A stretch of DNA of 17,225 nucleotides from Verrucomicrobiota bacterium (GCA_026397895.1 JAPLTZ010000329.1:1488-18712), one strand, 5' to 3'. Counted from the stretch's first letter, positions 6,326 to 13,787 are shown. The notes: generated by a model from the sequence alone, not told the origin. Translations and numbers: made by a program.

Positions 6326-7257
6326 AGTCCAAGGGCCAAAGTCCCAAGCCCAAGGTCAACCTGACCTTCTCTGACATCTTCGAGGAAATCTACGGCGTGA
6401 AGTATTGCGCGTGCGGCTGCTCGGTGAACGACGCCGACCTCGTCGTCAAGGATCGGGACGCGAAGGAAATCAAACTGTGGAAGAGCCTCGTCGCCGGGCG
6501 GCGCGGCACCATCAATAATTTCATCGCCAAGTTCAACCGCGTGCTGATGGCCGCCCGCGCCGAAGTCATCGGCAAACTCGAACGCGCCGCCGCGCTGGAA
6601 AAGTCTGTCGTCACAAAACATGTTGCCGCCGACTTTGAGTTCAACCTCGCCGCCTTCGAGAAATCGTTTGAGGTCTCCATGCGCGCCGTCGCCGCCGATG
6701 CGTTGCAGAAATCCGGCGACCAGGTCTACGCCGAACTCGGCAAGGACGATCCCTGGAAGATGCCGCCCGCCGAGTCCATCAAATTCCTGAAGGAGCGCAC
6801 CAAGAAACTCGAAGGCGTCCCCGCCGATGTCGCCCGCCGCATCCGCAACACCATCCAGGACGGCCTCACCAACGGCGACCCGCTCGCCAAGATCGCCACG
6901 GCCGTGCGCGGCGAGTTCAATGATATTTCCAAGGGCCGCGCCACCGTCATCGCGCAGACCGAGACCAGCGCCGCCTACGGCAAGGGCCGGCACAGCGCGA
7001 TGGAATCGGCGGGCGTGCAATACAAGCAGTGGCTCACCAGCGGAAACGCCAACGTGCGCCTCGCCCACCTGTGGATGAACGGCAAGGTCATCGCGCTCGA
7101 CGAGCCGTTCGTTGTCACCAACGCGGACGGCGAGACGGATGAAGTCCAGCATCCCGGCGACGACGACGGCGAAGCCTGGAACGTCATCAACTGCCACTGC
7201 GTGGAAATCGCCAGCGCCGAAGGCCCCGCCGAACCCGAAGACCCCAACGCCGAATAA
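6145..7257 (+). CDS. Portal C-terminal fragment fused to SPP1 gp7/Mu gpF (MuF) head morphogenesis domain
   Basis: The same frame is open from 5482, but it becomes protein-like only from about 6088. ATG 6145 is the first plausible internal start. The N-terminal about 40 residues are the displaced portal end (AGEYLDLDLPRFAGDDIGYI). A Cys motif follows (KYCACGC), then a long helical region. The classic MuF signature comes next: RATVIAQTETSAAYGKGRHS, QYKQWLTSGNANVRLAHLWM, DEPF, HPGDDDGEAWNVINCHCVEI. MuF proteins sit inside the procapsid and help head assembly or DNA entry. No stop separates the portal end from MuF, so the ancestral gene was probably a portal-MuF fusion spanning 5204-7257. If the portal break is real, this part must be translated by reinitiation. 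Confidence 0.7.
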   Translation: MPPKDAGEYLDLDLPRFAGDDIGYINASLLPVALGGLPEKQPENDPALGEDMVGMALRALKSKGQSPKPKVNLTFSDIFEEIYGVKYCACGCSVNDADLVVKDRDAKEIKLWKSLVAGRRGTINNFIAKFNRVLMAARAEVIGKLERAAALEKSVVTKHVAADFEFNLAAFEKSFEVSMRAVAADALQKSGDQVYAELGKDDPWKMPPAESIKFLKERTKKLEGVPADVARRIRNTIQDGLTNGDPLAKIATAVRGEFNDISKGRATVIAQTETSAAYGKGRHSAMESAGVQYKQWLTSGNANVRLAHLWMNGKVIALDEPFVVTNADGETDEVQHPGDDDGEAWNVINCHCVEIASAEGPAEPEDPNAE

Positions 7258-7261
7258 ATTT

Positions 7262-8005
7262 ATGAAAACGCTTCGCCCTCAATTTCAACTTTCAAATGGC
7301 CGGGCCGGATTCCGCACGATGCTGCCCACCGTCACGCGCGTGCTCGACGAAGCCAAAGGCCTCGTCGAATACGTTGCGAGCAATGAGACGCTCGACAGCT
7401 ATCACGAGATCATCCGGGTGGCCGGCTGGCGCGGGGACATGCTCAAAAAAAATGCACCGTTCGTGGACACCCATGATTATTCTACCATTGAGAAACTGCT
7501 CGGCGGAATTGAAGAGTGGTATCTCGACTCCCGGACCAAGACCTGGAACAACGTCGTGCGCTGGGCCAAGGACGTGAAAGAAAACCGGCTCGCCCAACTC
7601 GGCTGGGCGATGACCGTCGCCGGCTTTGGCCCCAAGGCGGTGAGCGTGGGCTTTGTTCCGCAAAAACTCGCCAGCAAGTGGGACTCCAACCAGACCTGCT
7701 ACGCGCAGCAGCTGGCCGAACTCGGCCTCACGCCGGAAAAAAATGTGCGGGTGATTTATTTGGAGCAGCAGCAGATCGAACTATCCGCCTGCATCCTGGG
7801 CGCGAATCCCGACGCGCTGCTACTTACAGCCAAAGCCTACAAGGCCGGCGTCCTCAACGACGACGCCATTGACTTTCTCTCGAAGGAATACACCACACGC
7901 GAAACTGCCTCCGCGACCGACGATCCCGCTGATGTCGCCCAGGCCAAGCAGCGGGCGCGCGAGGTATTCCTGCGGAGAATGTTCGGTCTCATCAAACAAC
8001 AATAA
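7262..8005 (+). CDS. HK97-type prohead maturation protease
   Basis: A 247-residue serine protease of the herpesvirus-assemblin-like clan that trims scaffold or capsid delta domains during head maturation. Catalytic His71 is in FVDTHDYSTIEKLLGGI, and nucleophile Ser128 is in KAVSVGFVP. The acidic/strand motif and end of the fold are EQQQIELSACILGANPDAL (about 168-186), matching the family's usual E-x-S-L-V-P-x-x-ANP pattern. ATG 7262 is chosen because the upstream in-frame extension overlaps MuF and is Thr/Pro/Ser noise. It starts five bases after the MuF stop. Codons 7283-7296 contain two TTTCAAN heptamers. The C-terminal tail (RAREVFLRRMFGLIKQQ) is basic and helical. It is placed just before the capsid gene, as in HK97. 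Confidence 0.88.
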   Translation: MKTLRPQFQLSNGRAGFRTMLPTVTRVLDEAKGLVEYVASNETLDSYHEIIRVAGWRGDMLKKNAPFVDTHDYSTIEKLLGGIEEWYLDSRTKTWNNVVRWAKDVKENRLAQLGWAMTVAGFGPKAVSVGFVPQKLASKWDSNQTCYAQQLAELGLTPEKNVRVIYLEQQQIELSACILGANPDALLLTAKAYKAGVLNDDAIDFLSKEYTTRETASATDDPADVAQAKQRAREVFLRRMFGLIKQQ

Positions 8006-8034
8006 CGTTCCATCGAATCAACAAATCAAATCGT

Positions 8035-9525
8035 ATGAAAAAAATTCGCAACCACAAAAAGATGCTCCGCTGGGCGGGCATCGGCATGCTGGCGCTCGTC
8101 GCCATCTTGTTCGCCGTGCCCACGCTCGGCCTCTCCCTCGTCGCGCTCGTCGCGCCGAAAGGCTTCCTCGCGTTCCTCGGCCTCGGGGCCAAGGCGACGG
8201 GCGGCTGCCTGATGGCCATCGCGCCCATCGCGGCCATCCAGAAGAAACTCGAAGCCGGCGAAGCCCTCACCGAGGAGGAGTTCCAGAAGGCCGTCATCGG
8301 CGGACTCGCCGCGCAACAGGCGGAAATCGAGTCACTGAAAAAGAACACCGGCGAAATCATCCTGGCCGACCAGTCCCGCTGGCCTGCCGAGTTGAAGAAG
8401 GCGTTTGAAGACCTCACCAAGGCCAAGGAAGCCGTCAACGGCCACGACTCCACCATCAAGGAGTTTCAGCGTAAGATGGCCGGCCTCGAAGGCATCATCC
8501 GCAACGAAGTGCGCGGCGCGTTCGGCAGCCCCGTGCAGCGCATCGCCAACGATCCCGAACTGCGCTCCCGGTTCAACATCGCCCTCCGTTTGGCGATGGA
8601 TCAGAACGGCGACATGATGCGCGCCTGCGCCGCGCAGATCAAAGCGCTCGGCGAAGACGCCTCCCCTGGCACGACGCTGATCAACACGGCGCTCTACAAG
8701 GAAATCTACGACACGCTCGCCATGTATGGCGCGTGGAACACGCTCGGCGTCCGCCGCATGGGCACCAAGCTCACCCGGTTGCCGATCAAGACCGTGCGCC
8801 CCGTCGCCAAGGTCATCCTCACCGAGGGCGACACGCTCGACGACGATGCGAACAAGGCCGGCACGGAAGTGAATCTCGAAGTCGAGGTCATCGGCGTGCT
8901 GCTCAACATCTCGCTCCAGCTCATCCAGGACAGCGAGTTCGATGTCACCGCCGACGTGCTCGATGACTTCGCGGAAGCGTTCAGCTACCGGCTGGACTTC
9001 CTGGCATTCGCCGCCGACGGCACCGCCGACGCGACGCATGGCGGCATGACCGGCCTGTTCAACTTCGGCACCGCCGCCGTGGCCGCTGCCGGCAACATCA
9101 AGGTTGCCAGTCTCGAACTGGAAGACGTGCTCGCCTGCCGCACCACGGTGGACGTGGGCGTGCTCTCCCGGCCCTGCCGCTGGTGGATGCACCCGCACAT
9201 CCTCACCAAGTTCGCGCTCATCCGCGACAAGAACGGCCGCTCGCTCTTCCAGACCGCGCTCGACTCGCCCACCATCGGCAGCATCATCGGTGCGCCGGTC
9301 GTGAGCGTGAACGCCGCGCCCAACACCGACGCCGCCGGGGCAAAGGTGGCCGTGTTCGGCGAACAGAACGGGTTCGTGGTGGGCATCCGCCAGGACTTCG
9401 GGTTCGAGGCCAGCGACCACCACAAGTGGAACGCGCTGCAACGCTCCTTCCGGGGCTACGGCCGCGCCGGCGTCAAGGGCCGCAAGGCGACCGCGTTCAG
9501 CGTCCTCACGCTGCCCGCCCAGTAA
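8035..9525 (+). CDS. Major capsid protein, HK97 fold, with hydrophobic N-terminal extension
   Basis: A 496-residue protein that builds the icosahedral shell. From about residue 208 the HK97-type capsid domain is clear: SPGTTLINTALYKEIYDTLA, LTRLPIKTV ... VILTEGDTLDDD, and the C-terminal FGFEASDHHKWNALQRSFRG-type strand. Residues about 70-160 are helical and charged (KKLEAGEALTEEEFQKAV, EFQRKMAGLEGIIRNEVRGA), as expected for a cleavable delta/scaffold domain. Unusually, residues 11-65 hold two hydrophobic segments (LRWAGIGMLALVAILFAV; LVALVAPKGFLAFLGL) after a basic MKKIRNHKKM end, like membrane anchors. ATG 8035 follows AAATCGT, the same context used at 9591. The prohead protease directly upstream would be expected to remove the N-terminal region. 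Confidence 0.9.
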   Translation: MKKIRNHKKMLRWAGIGMLALVAILFAVPTLGLSLVALVAPKGFLAFLGLGAKATGGCLMAIAPIAAIQKKLEAGEALTEEEFQKAVIGGLAAQQAEIESLKKNTGEIILADQSRWPAELKKAFEDLTKAKEAVNGHDSTIKEFQRKMAGLEGIIRNEVRGAFGSPVQRIANDPELRSRFNIALRLAMDQNGDMMRACAAQIKALGEDASPGTTLINTALYKEIYDTLAMYGAWNTLGVRRMGTKLTRLPIKTVRPVAKVILTEGDTLDDDANKAGTEVNLEVEVIGVLLNISLQLIQDSEFDVTADVLDDFAEAFSYRLDFLAFAADGTADATHGGMTGLFNFGTAAVAAAGNIKVASLELEDVLACRTTVDVGVLSRPCRWWMHPHILTKFALIRDKNGRSLFQTALDSPTIGSIIGAPVVSVNAAPNTDAAGAKVAVFGEQNGFVVGIRQDFGFEASDHHKWNALQRSFRGYGRAGVKGRKATAFSVLTLPAQ

Positions 9526-9561
9526 CCAACGTGGGCGGGTCGGCATTGCGCCGGCCCGCCC
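9514..9561 (+). other. Two mutually exclusive GC-rich hairpins at the capsid gene end
   Basis: Hairpin A pairs CCCGCCCA (9514-9521) with TGGGCGGG (9532-9539), a perfect 8-bp stem that includes the last capsid codons. Its loop contains the stop codon. Hairpin B pairs GGGCGGGTCGGC (9533-9544) with GCCGGCCCGCCC (9550-9561), a 12-bp stem with one T-G wobble and loop ATTGC. Both use the GGGCGGG at 9533-9539, so only one can form. No T-run follows, so this is more likely an mRNA-stabilising, processing or attenuating element than an intrinsic terminator. Confidence 0.65.
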
Positions 9562-9590
9562 CAATCAACCGCAAACCAAATAAAAATCGT

Positions 9591-10208
9591 ATGGCTAAAG
9601 AAAATCAACCGGGCGCAACGCCCGAAAATCCCACGGGCGCGGAAGACCGCGTCCTAAAATCCGGCATGGTCAAAGTCCGCGCCGGCAACCAGGCCGTCAA
9701 TGTTGACGGCATCCACATCGCAGCGAAAGCGGAAGGCGAAGTCCCGGCCAAACGCCTGGCGTCGCTCGGCTCGCTCGTGACCAAGGTTGGTTGCCTGCTG
9801 CTCGGTCTCGTGCTGCTCGCCGGCTCGGTGCAGGCGCAGCAGTATTCCACGCCGGCGCTCGCCAGCGGTGGCACGAACAACGTCGCTGCCGCAAGCACGA
9901 ACATCTACGGTTCGATCACGCTCACCAAAAATGACGAGTTCGGATTGTTCCTGTCCTCGGTGGCCATCAGCGCCAGCACCAGCAACACCGTGTGGTATGT
10001 GGACGCGAGTCTCGACAACACGAACTGGACGACCATCAACGCCATCACCAAGACGCAGACCGGGACCACCGCAGCAACGGTGGGCACGAATATCTACGTT
10101 GGTGCGGCGGGTTACGCCCGAGTGCGCTGTGCCATCCCGGACAACCTGGTCGCGCTGACGAACATCACTGTGCGCTACTCGCTCAAGCCCACCCGCCACG
10201 GCGGTTAA
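9591..10208 (+). CDS. Post-capsid virion-associated protein with an internal signal peptide/membrane segment
   Basis: A 205-residue protein starting at ATG 9591 in the context AAAAATCGTATG. Residues 1-58 are soluble and polar (KVRAGNQAVNVDGIHIAAKA), like small phage head/neck proteins that follow the capsid gene. Residues about 63-83 (VTKVGCLLLGLVLLAGSVQA) form a complete Sec-type signal with cleavage site V-Q-A/Q. The rest is Thr/Asn/Ser-rich beta sequence (STNIYGSITLTKNDEFGLFL, SNTVWYVDASLDNTNWTTI), as in decoration or fibre proteins. An in-frame GTG at 9777 falls exactly at the start of the signal and could give a separate 143-residue exported protein. Fusion of two genes is a good alternative. 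No named family is recognised. Confidence 0.65.
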   Translation: MAKENQPGATPENPTGAEDRVLKSGMVKVRAGNQAVNVDGIHIAAKAEGEVPAKRLASLGSLVTKVGCLLLGLVLLAGSVQAQQYSTPALASGGTNNVAAASTNIYGSITLTKNDEFGLFLSSVAISASTSNTVWYVDASLDNTNWTTINAITKTQTGTTAATVGTNIYVGAAGYARVRCAIPDNLVALTNITVRYSLKPTRHGG

Positions 10209-10226
10209 ATACTGAAACGCAAATCA

Positions 10227-10256
10227 CCGGGCGCGGTTCGCGCCGCGCCCGGTTTT
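10227..10256 (+). terminator. Rho-independent terminator after the capsid block
   Basis: CCGGGCGCGG (10227-10236) pairs perfectly with CCGCGCCCGG (10243-10252) around a six-base TTCGCG loop. TTTT (10253-10256) follows. The 10-bp GC-only stem is the strongest terminator shape in the window. The T-run is short, so partial termination between the head and neck/tail genes is likely, which would lower neck/tail expression relative to capsid. Confidence 0.75.
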
Positions 10257-10268
10257 CAAAAACAAAAA

Positions 10269-10895
10269 GTGAACTCTGGATTTTCCAACCTGACCGAGCT
10301 GAAGGCCCATCTCCTGCCCAGCGCCATGCGCAGCGGCATCGCTTTCGACACCGCCATCGCCGCCATCGGCCTCGGCGTCGTCACCGCCTTCGAACAGTAT
10401 TGCAACCGGAAATTCCAGCGCACTGTTGCCGCGACGATGGTCTGCACCGCCGACCGCGACCACTGCTATCTCGACCGTTATCCCGTCGAAGCACTCACCA
10501 AAACCGAACTCAAGGCCGACATCAACGTCGGCTGGGAACAGCAGGACGGCCTAGTTCTCAACATGAATGAAGCCAGCGGCCTCGTCTATTGGGGCGCGGG
10601 CATCAGCTTCGCCTGGGCGCAACTGCGCTTCACCTTCACCGGCGGATTTTTCTGGAACACGCTCGAACCCGCCGACCAGGGCTATCCCGCCGCGCTGCCC
10701 AACGGGGCCGCCGCACTCCCCGCCGATTTGAAACTCGCCTGGCTGATGCAATGCGAGGCCATCTGGGCCAACCGCGACAAGCTCGGCGCATCCGTCGCCG
10801 ACGAGCCGGAAAAACATTCCAAGATTTCCAAGGTGGAATTCACCCCGCTCGTCATCGAAACGCTGAACAACTACCGCCGCATGCAACTCACATGA
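10269..10895 (+). CDS. Probable head-tail connector (gp6-like) protein
   Basis: A 208-residue protein starting at GTG 10269, 12 bases after the terminator T-run. The N-terminal half (NLTELKAHLLP ... AIAAIGLGVVTAFEQYCNRKF) resembles the opening helices of gp6-like connectors, which bind below the portal. A Trp/Phe-rich beta segment follows (about 98-125, LVYWGAGISFAWAQLRFTFT), then helices near 152-172 (DLKLAWLMQCEAIWANRDKL). Position between capsid and tail genes fits the neck adaptor. It is longer than the usual about 100-residue gp6 proteins because of the beta insert. Its stop overlaps the next start as ATGA. Confidence 0.55.
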   Translation: MNSGFSNLTELKAHLLPSAMRSGIAFDTAIAAIGLGVVTAFEQYCNRKFQRTVAATMVCTADRDHCYLDRYPVEALTKTELKADINVGWEQQDGLVLNMNEASGLVYWGAGISFAWAQLRFTFTGGFFWNTLEPADQGYPAALPNGAAALPADLKLAWLMQCEAIWANRDKLGASVADEPEKHSKISKVEFTPLVIETLNNYRRMQLT

Positions 10896-11467
10896 GCGCG
10901 CCCGACTCCATCCACATCAAGATTTCCGGCGCGGCGCTGGCGGTGATCCCACGCATCAAAAACCAGCTCGGCCTCGCCCGCGCCATTGCGCGCACGATGG
11001 ACGATCTGAACCAAGGCACCATTGCCGTCATCAGTCAGAAATATCTCTCCGGCCCGACCACGCCCACGAGTTTAAGCGTGCGGACAAATGTGCTTCGTGG
11101 ATCCATTCGCAATTCTCCCGCCGTTATCACGCCCGGCGGCGTGACTTCCTCCATCGGCACCAACGTCGTCTATGCGCGCATCCACGAGTTCGGCGGCGTG
11201 ATCCACCGCACCCAGCAGGCCGGCATCATCCGCCTGCGCACCACGCGCAGCGGCCAGCTCATCCGGCGCGGCAAGAACGGCAAGCTCGCCGTGTTCGCCG
11301 GCCGGCAGCACAAGAATTTCCGCAACGTCGCCGCGCGCGGCGCTTCATGGACGATCAACATGCCGGCCCGCGCCCCAATCCAGCACGGCATCGCCGACCG
11401 CGCTCCGGCTTACAGCGAATCACTCTCCGAGTGCGTTCTCACCTTCTGGAAAAAGGAGCAGGCATGA
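10892..11467 (+). CDS. Tail completion / virion morphogenesis protein (HK97 gp10 or Mu gpG-like)
   Basis: A 191-residue protein. The frame is open upstream, but ATG 10892 overlaps the connector stop (ATGA) and begins sensible sequence. Features typical of the family are an N-terminal helix region with VIPRIKNQLGLARAIARTMD, then VRTNVLRGSIRNSP, and the signature YARIHEFGGVI (about 93-103), close to the IHEFGG motif of gp10/gpG-type proteins that join head and tail. A basic stretch follows (RSGQLIRRGKNGK), and MPARAPIQHGIAD near 153-165 resembles the conserved PARPF-type motif. It ends in ATGA overlap with the next gene. Confidence 0.7.
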   Translation: MSAPDSIHIKISGAALAVIPRIKNQLGLARAIARTMDDLNQGTIAVISQKYLSGPTTPTSLSVRTNVLRGSIRNSPAVITPGGVTSSIGTNVVYARIHEFGGVIHRTQQAGIIRLRTTRSGQLIRRGKNGKLAVFAGRQHKNFRNVAARGASWTINMPARAPIQHGIADRAPAYSESLSECVLTFWKKEQA

Positions 11468-12204
11468 GCGTGATGAACACCCAGCGCCAGGAGTGGAAGG
11501 ATTTCCTCGACGCCATCGCCGACTTCGATGACATCCCTGTCATCCTCGAAGACAAGGGCGACATCGAGAACGAAGTCCTCCGCCGTCTCGGCGCGCTCGA
11601 AGGCAACGAGGCCGGGACCAAGTGCGGCATCGTCATCCTGCTCGGCACCGTCAATGCCATCCCGGATGGCAACGCCGAATTCGGCCCGGTCCTCACCATG
11701 AAGCACATCGCCCGCGTCATCGAGAACGTGCCCATCAACCGCGACGCCGCCGCCAACGGCACGCTGCTCACCTACAGCGACGTGATCGAGAAGCTCGTCG
11801 GCTATTCGCACCTCTTCAAGCCCGCGACCGCGCAGTCGCCGTTCATCATCGAAGCGCCCGGCATCCAGGAGATTGACGAACGCTTTCTCCCGCACATCCC
11901 CATCGGGCCGGGCAAGGATGCATTTTTCAATTGCACCGGCCTGTTCGCCACCGTGCTCGCGCAATGCGCCGCGCCCATGTTCGAAGTTGATCTCGATCCC
12001 GAGTCTTTAACCTATCGCCAAGTGACACTCGCCTGCGCCACGCCCGGCGCGGCCATCTTCTACACCGCGAACGGCGGCAAGCCGAATCCGGCCAAGACCC
12101 TTTACACCGCCCCGTTCACTCCCGCAGCCAACACCACAGTCAAAGCCCGCGCCTGGCTCGCGGGAAAACTCGCCTCCGAAATATCCACCGCAACCATCAA
12201 CTAA
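11464..12204 (+). CDS. Putative tail terminator fused to a chitobiase/hexosaminidase C-terminal-like domain
   Basis: A 246-residue protein. Residues 1-170 have alternating helix and strand (FLDAIADFDDIPVILEDKGD, KCGIVILLGTVNAI, TYSDVIEKLVGYSHLFKP). They sit where tail terminator proteins are found, between gp10-like and tail tube genes. Residues about 181-246 (VTLACATPGAAIFYTANGGK, LYTAPFTPAANTTVKARAWL) match the CHB_HEX_C_1 beta-sandwich pattern, V-T-L-x-x-x-x-P-G-A-x-I-x-Y-T-x-x-G ... LYTxPFT ... TTVKARA. That domain is common in extracellular carbohydrate-active proteins and phage tails, so a surface-exposed decoration on the neck or tail is likely. The start is set by ATGA overlap, with GGAG just upstream. 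Confidence 0.65.
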   Translation: MSVMNTQRQEWKDFLDAIADFDDIPVILEDKGDIENEVLRRLGALEGNEAGTKCGIVILLGTVNAIPDGNAEFGPVLTMKHIARVIENVPINRDAAANGTLLTYSDVIEKLVGYSHLFKPATAQSPFIIEAPGIQEIDERFLPHIPIGPGKDAFFNCTGLFATVLAQCAAPMFEVDLDPESLTYRQVTLACATPGAAIFYTANGGKPNPAKTLYTAPFTPAANTTVKARAWLAGKLASEISTATIN

Positions 12205-12213
12205 AATAAAATC

Positions 12214-13164
12214 ATGAGCACTCCCATCCTCCCCACAGTCCTGCGCAGTCCGGCGATCTTCGTCCTGGACGGCGTCGTCTATTACTTCGACCAATCCGGC
12301 GCGAAGGTCAAAACCACGCGCGGCACCGTCGCCGTCAAGGACGACATGTTCGGCATCGTCGGCAACGCCAGCGAAGGCGGGCCGGTCGTGGACATCACGT
12401 TCACGCCCACCGCGATGATCCGCAACCTCGACAAGATGCTTCCCTTCTCCGGCGCGGGCATCGCCGGCTGGTATGCCGGGCAGAGCATCTTCAAGGGCGT
12501 CGGCTATTTCCACACCAAGGCCGGCACGAAGACCGCCTACGCCCGCGCCGGCATCCTCAAACCGCCGACGCTCTACCTGCATCCCACGAAGCCGTTCTTC
12601 GGCCCGATGACCGTGCGCTGCCTCAACAAGATTGATGTGCAGCCCACCGATGCCGCCGCGCTCGCCACGCTCTCCGCAACGGCGTTCGACGACGCCTCGT
12701 TCGACGAGACGCTGCTCGCCCGCGATGTCTATTCCGCCGCGCTCGGTGCGCGCATCGCGCCGTTCAACGCGATGGGCGGGCGTGATGGTTTCGAGATCGA
12801 ACCCATCTTCAACACCGAGGACGTGAAGGATTCCAACCTCGGCACCGTGGAGACGCTCATCACCGAGATCGGCTACAAGGCGCGCTTCGCCGCCAACAAC
12901 CTCACCGAGGCGCAACTCGCCGAACTCGCCAACTGGCAGGGCGCGAGCGCCATCATCGCCGGTCAGGACGTGGCCGTGCTCGATGAAGACCTGGTCATTG
13001 ATGGCGATCCCATCACCGTCACGCTCTACAAGGCCGGCGTGACGATGGCCGAGAACGGCTACGGCGTGAAGCTCGACCGCAACGGCCAGATCGAGTTCGT
13101 CAACCGCATGTCCTTCGCCGCCGGCGTGCCCAACCCGCTCATCGATCTCACCGTCAACCTGTGA
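12214..13164 (+). CDS. Putative tail tube (major tail) protein
   Basis: A 316-residue protein rich in beta structure. Candidate tube features are MIRNLDKMLPFSGAGIAGWY (about 69-88), TLYLHPTKPFFGPMTVRCLN and, near the end, a long beta run (VLDEDLVIDGDPITVTLYKA). Genes at this place, after a tail terminator and before small chaperone-sized frames, encode the tail tube in siphoviruses and myoviruses. I do not recognise a specific family, so the call rests on order, size and fold character. The start has the A-rich AAAATCATG context nine bases after the previous stop. The stop overlaps the next GTG as GTGA. Confidence 0.5.
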   Translation: MSTPILPTVLRSPAIFVLDGVVYYFDQSGAKVKTTRGTVAVKDDMFGIVGNASEGGPVVDITFTPTAMIRNLDKMLPFSGAGIAGWYAGQSIFKGVGYFHTKAGTKTAYARAGILKPPTLYLHPTKPFFGPMTVRCLNKIDVQPTDAAALATLSATAFDDASFDETLLARDVYSAALGARIAPFNAMGGRDGFEIEPIFNTEDVKDSNLGTVETLITEIGYKARFAANNLTEAQLAELANWQGASAIIAGQDVAVLDEDLVIDGDPITVTLYKAGVTMAENGYGVKLDRNGQIEFVNRMSFAAGVPNPLIDLTVNL

Positions 13165-13367
13165 ACCTCGCGCCCGAAATCGAACAGGTGAAAGCCCTCC
13201 GCGCGAAACTCGCGGCGGTGGTCGCACCCTCGCCCTTCACGCGGGACGCGCTCACGCGCACGACCATCCTCATCGGCAAACTGGAGCTGGTGCAGGGCGA
13301 GGATGCCGCCCGCGCCGCCGCGCAGCAGCAGCTCGATGCCAGCATCGCCAAAGCAAACCAAACCTGA
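13161..13367 (+). CDS. Small helical protein in the tail-chaperone position
   Basis: A 68-residue protein with GTG start overlapping the tail tube stop (GTGA). It is almost entirely helical and Ala/Gln/Lys-rich (IEQVKALRAKLAAVVAPSPF; ARAAAQQQLDASIAKANQT), with no cysteine or aromatic-rich core. In siphoviruses this slot holds tail assembly chaperones, which guide tape-measure folding. No slippery sequence was seen near its end, so the usual chaperone frameshift is not apparent. The chaperone role is context only. Confidence 0.55.
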   Translation: MNLAPEIEQVKALRAKLAAVVAPSPFTRDALTRTTILIGKLELVQGEDAARAAAQQQLDASIAKANQT

Positions 13368-13370
13368 CGC

Positions 13371-13787
13371 ATGGAAATCATCGCCTACGATTCCACGGTC
13401 GCCGCGCCGAAGCCCGTCATCCTCGGCAGCCCCATCGTCGAGATTTGGACGAGCGGATTTCGCGGCAGCCAGGAGCGCAACATTCAGGTTGCGGCGGCGA
13501 TGCGTGCGCCCGTGCCCACGCTGTTCGACCGGCTCACTCGCACGGAGGACTTCGGCTTCGCGGCGCAACGCACCTTCAGCGGCGCGACCGCGCAGCAGGA
13601 GGCGTTGAAGTTCTTCCGCACGCATCCCAACGACGTGCCGGCGCTCGCGCACCTCCAGTTCATCGAGGACGGCCAGAGCGCCTGGCTGCGCGACTGCGGC
13701 ATCAAGAACATCGCGCTCGTCAAGAAGACCGGCGTCACGGTCGGCTTCAGCTACACCATCATCGGCGGCACCGCCTCCCTCACATGA
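13371..13787 (+). CDS. Tail-associated protein of unknown family
   Basis: A 138-residue protein starting three bases after the previous stop. It has an N-terminal beta strand region (IIAYDSTVAAPKPVILGSPI), a central helical part (FAAQRTFSGATAQQEALKFF, HPNDVPALAHLQF) and C-terminal strands (DCGIKNIALVKKTGVTVGFS). The strand-heavy end and gene position suit a tail or baseplate component, possibly one that binds the tube tip. The stop overlaps the next ATG as ATGA. I do not recognise the family. Confidence 0.6.
   Translation: MEIIAYDSTVAAPKPVILGSPIVEIWTSGFRGSQERNIQVAAAMRAPVPTLFDRLTRTEDFGFAAQRTFSGATAQQEALKFFRTHPNDVPALAHLQFIEDGQSAWLRDCGIKNIALVKKTGVTVGFSYTIIGGTASLT

Noticed and set aside
13330..13375. 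Programmed frameshift between the 68-residue gene and the next (tail-chaperone style)
   Set aside because: No slippery run such as AAAAAAG or GGGAAAC near the end, a normal stop three bases before an ATG, and no tape measure follows.
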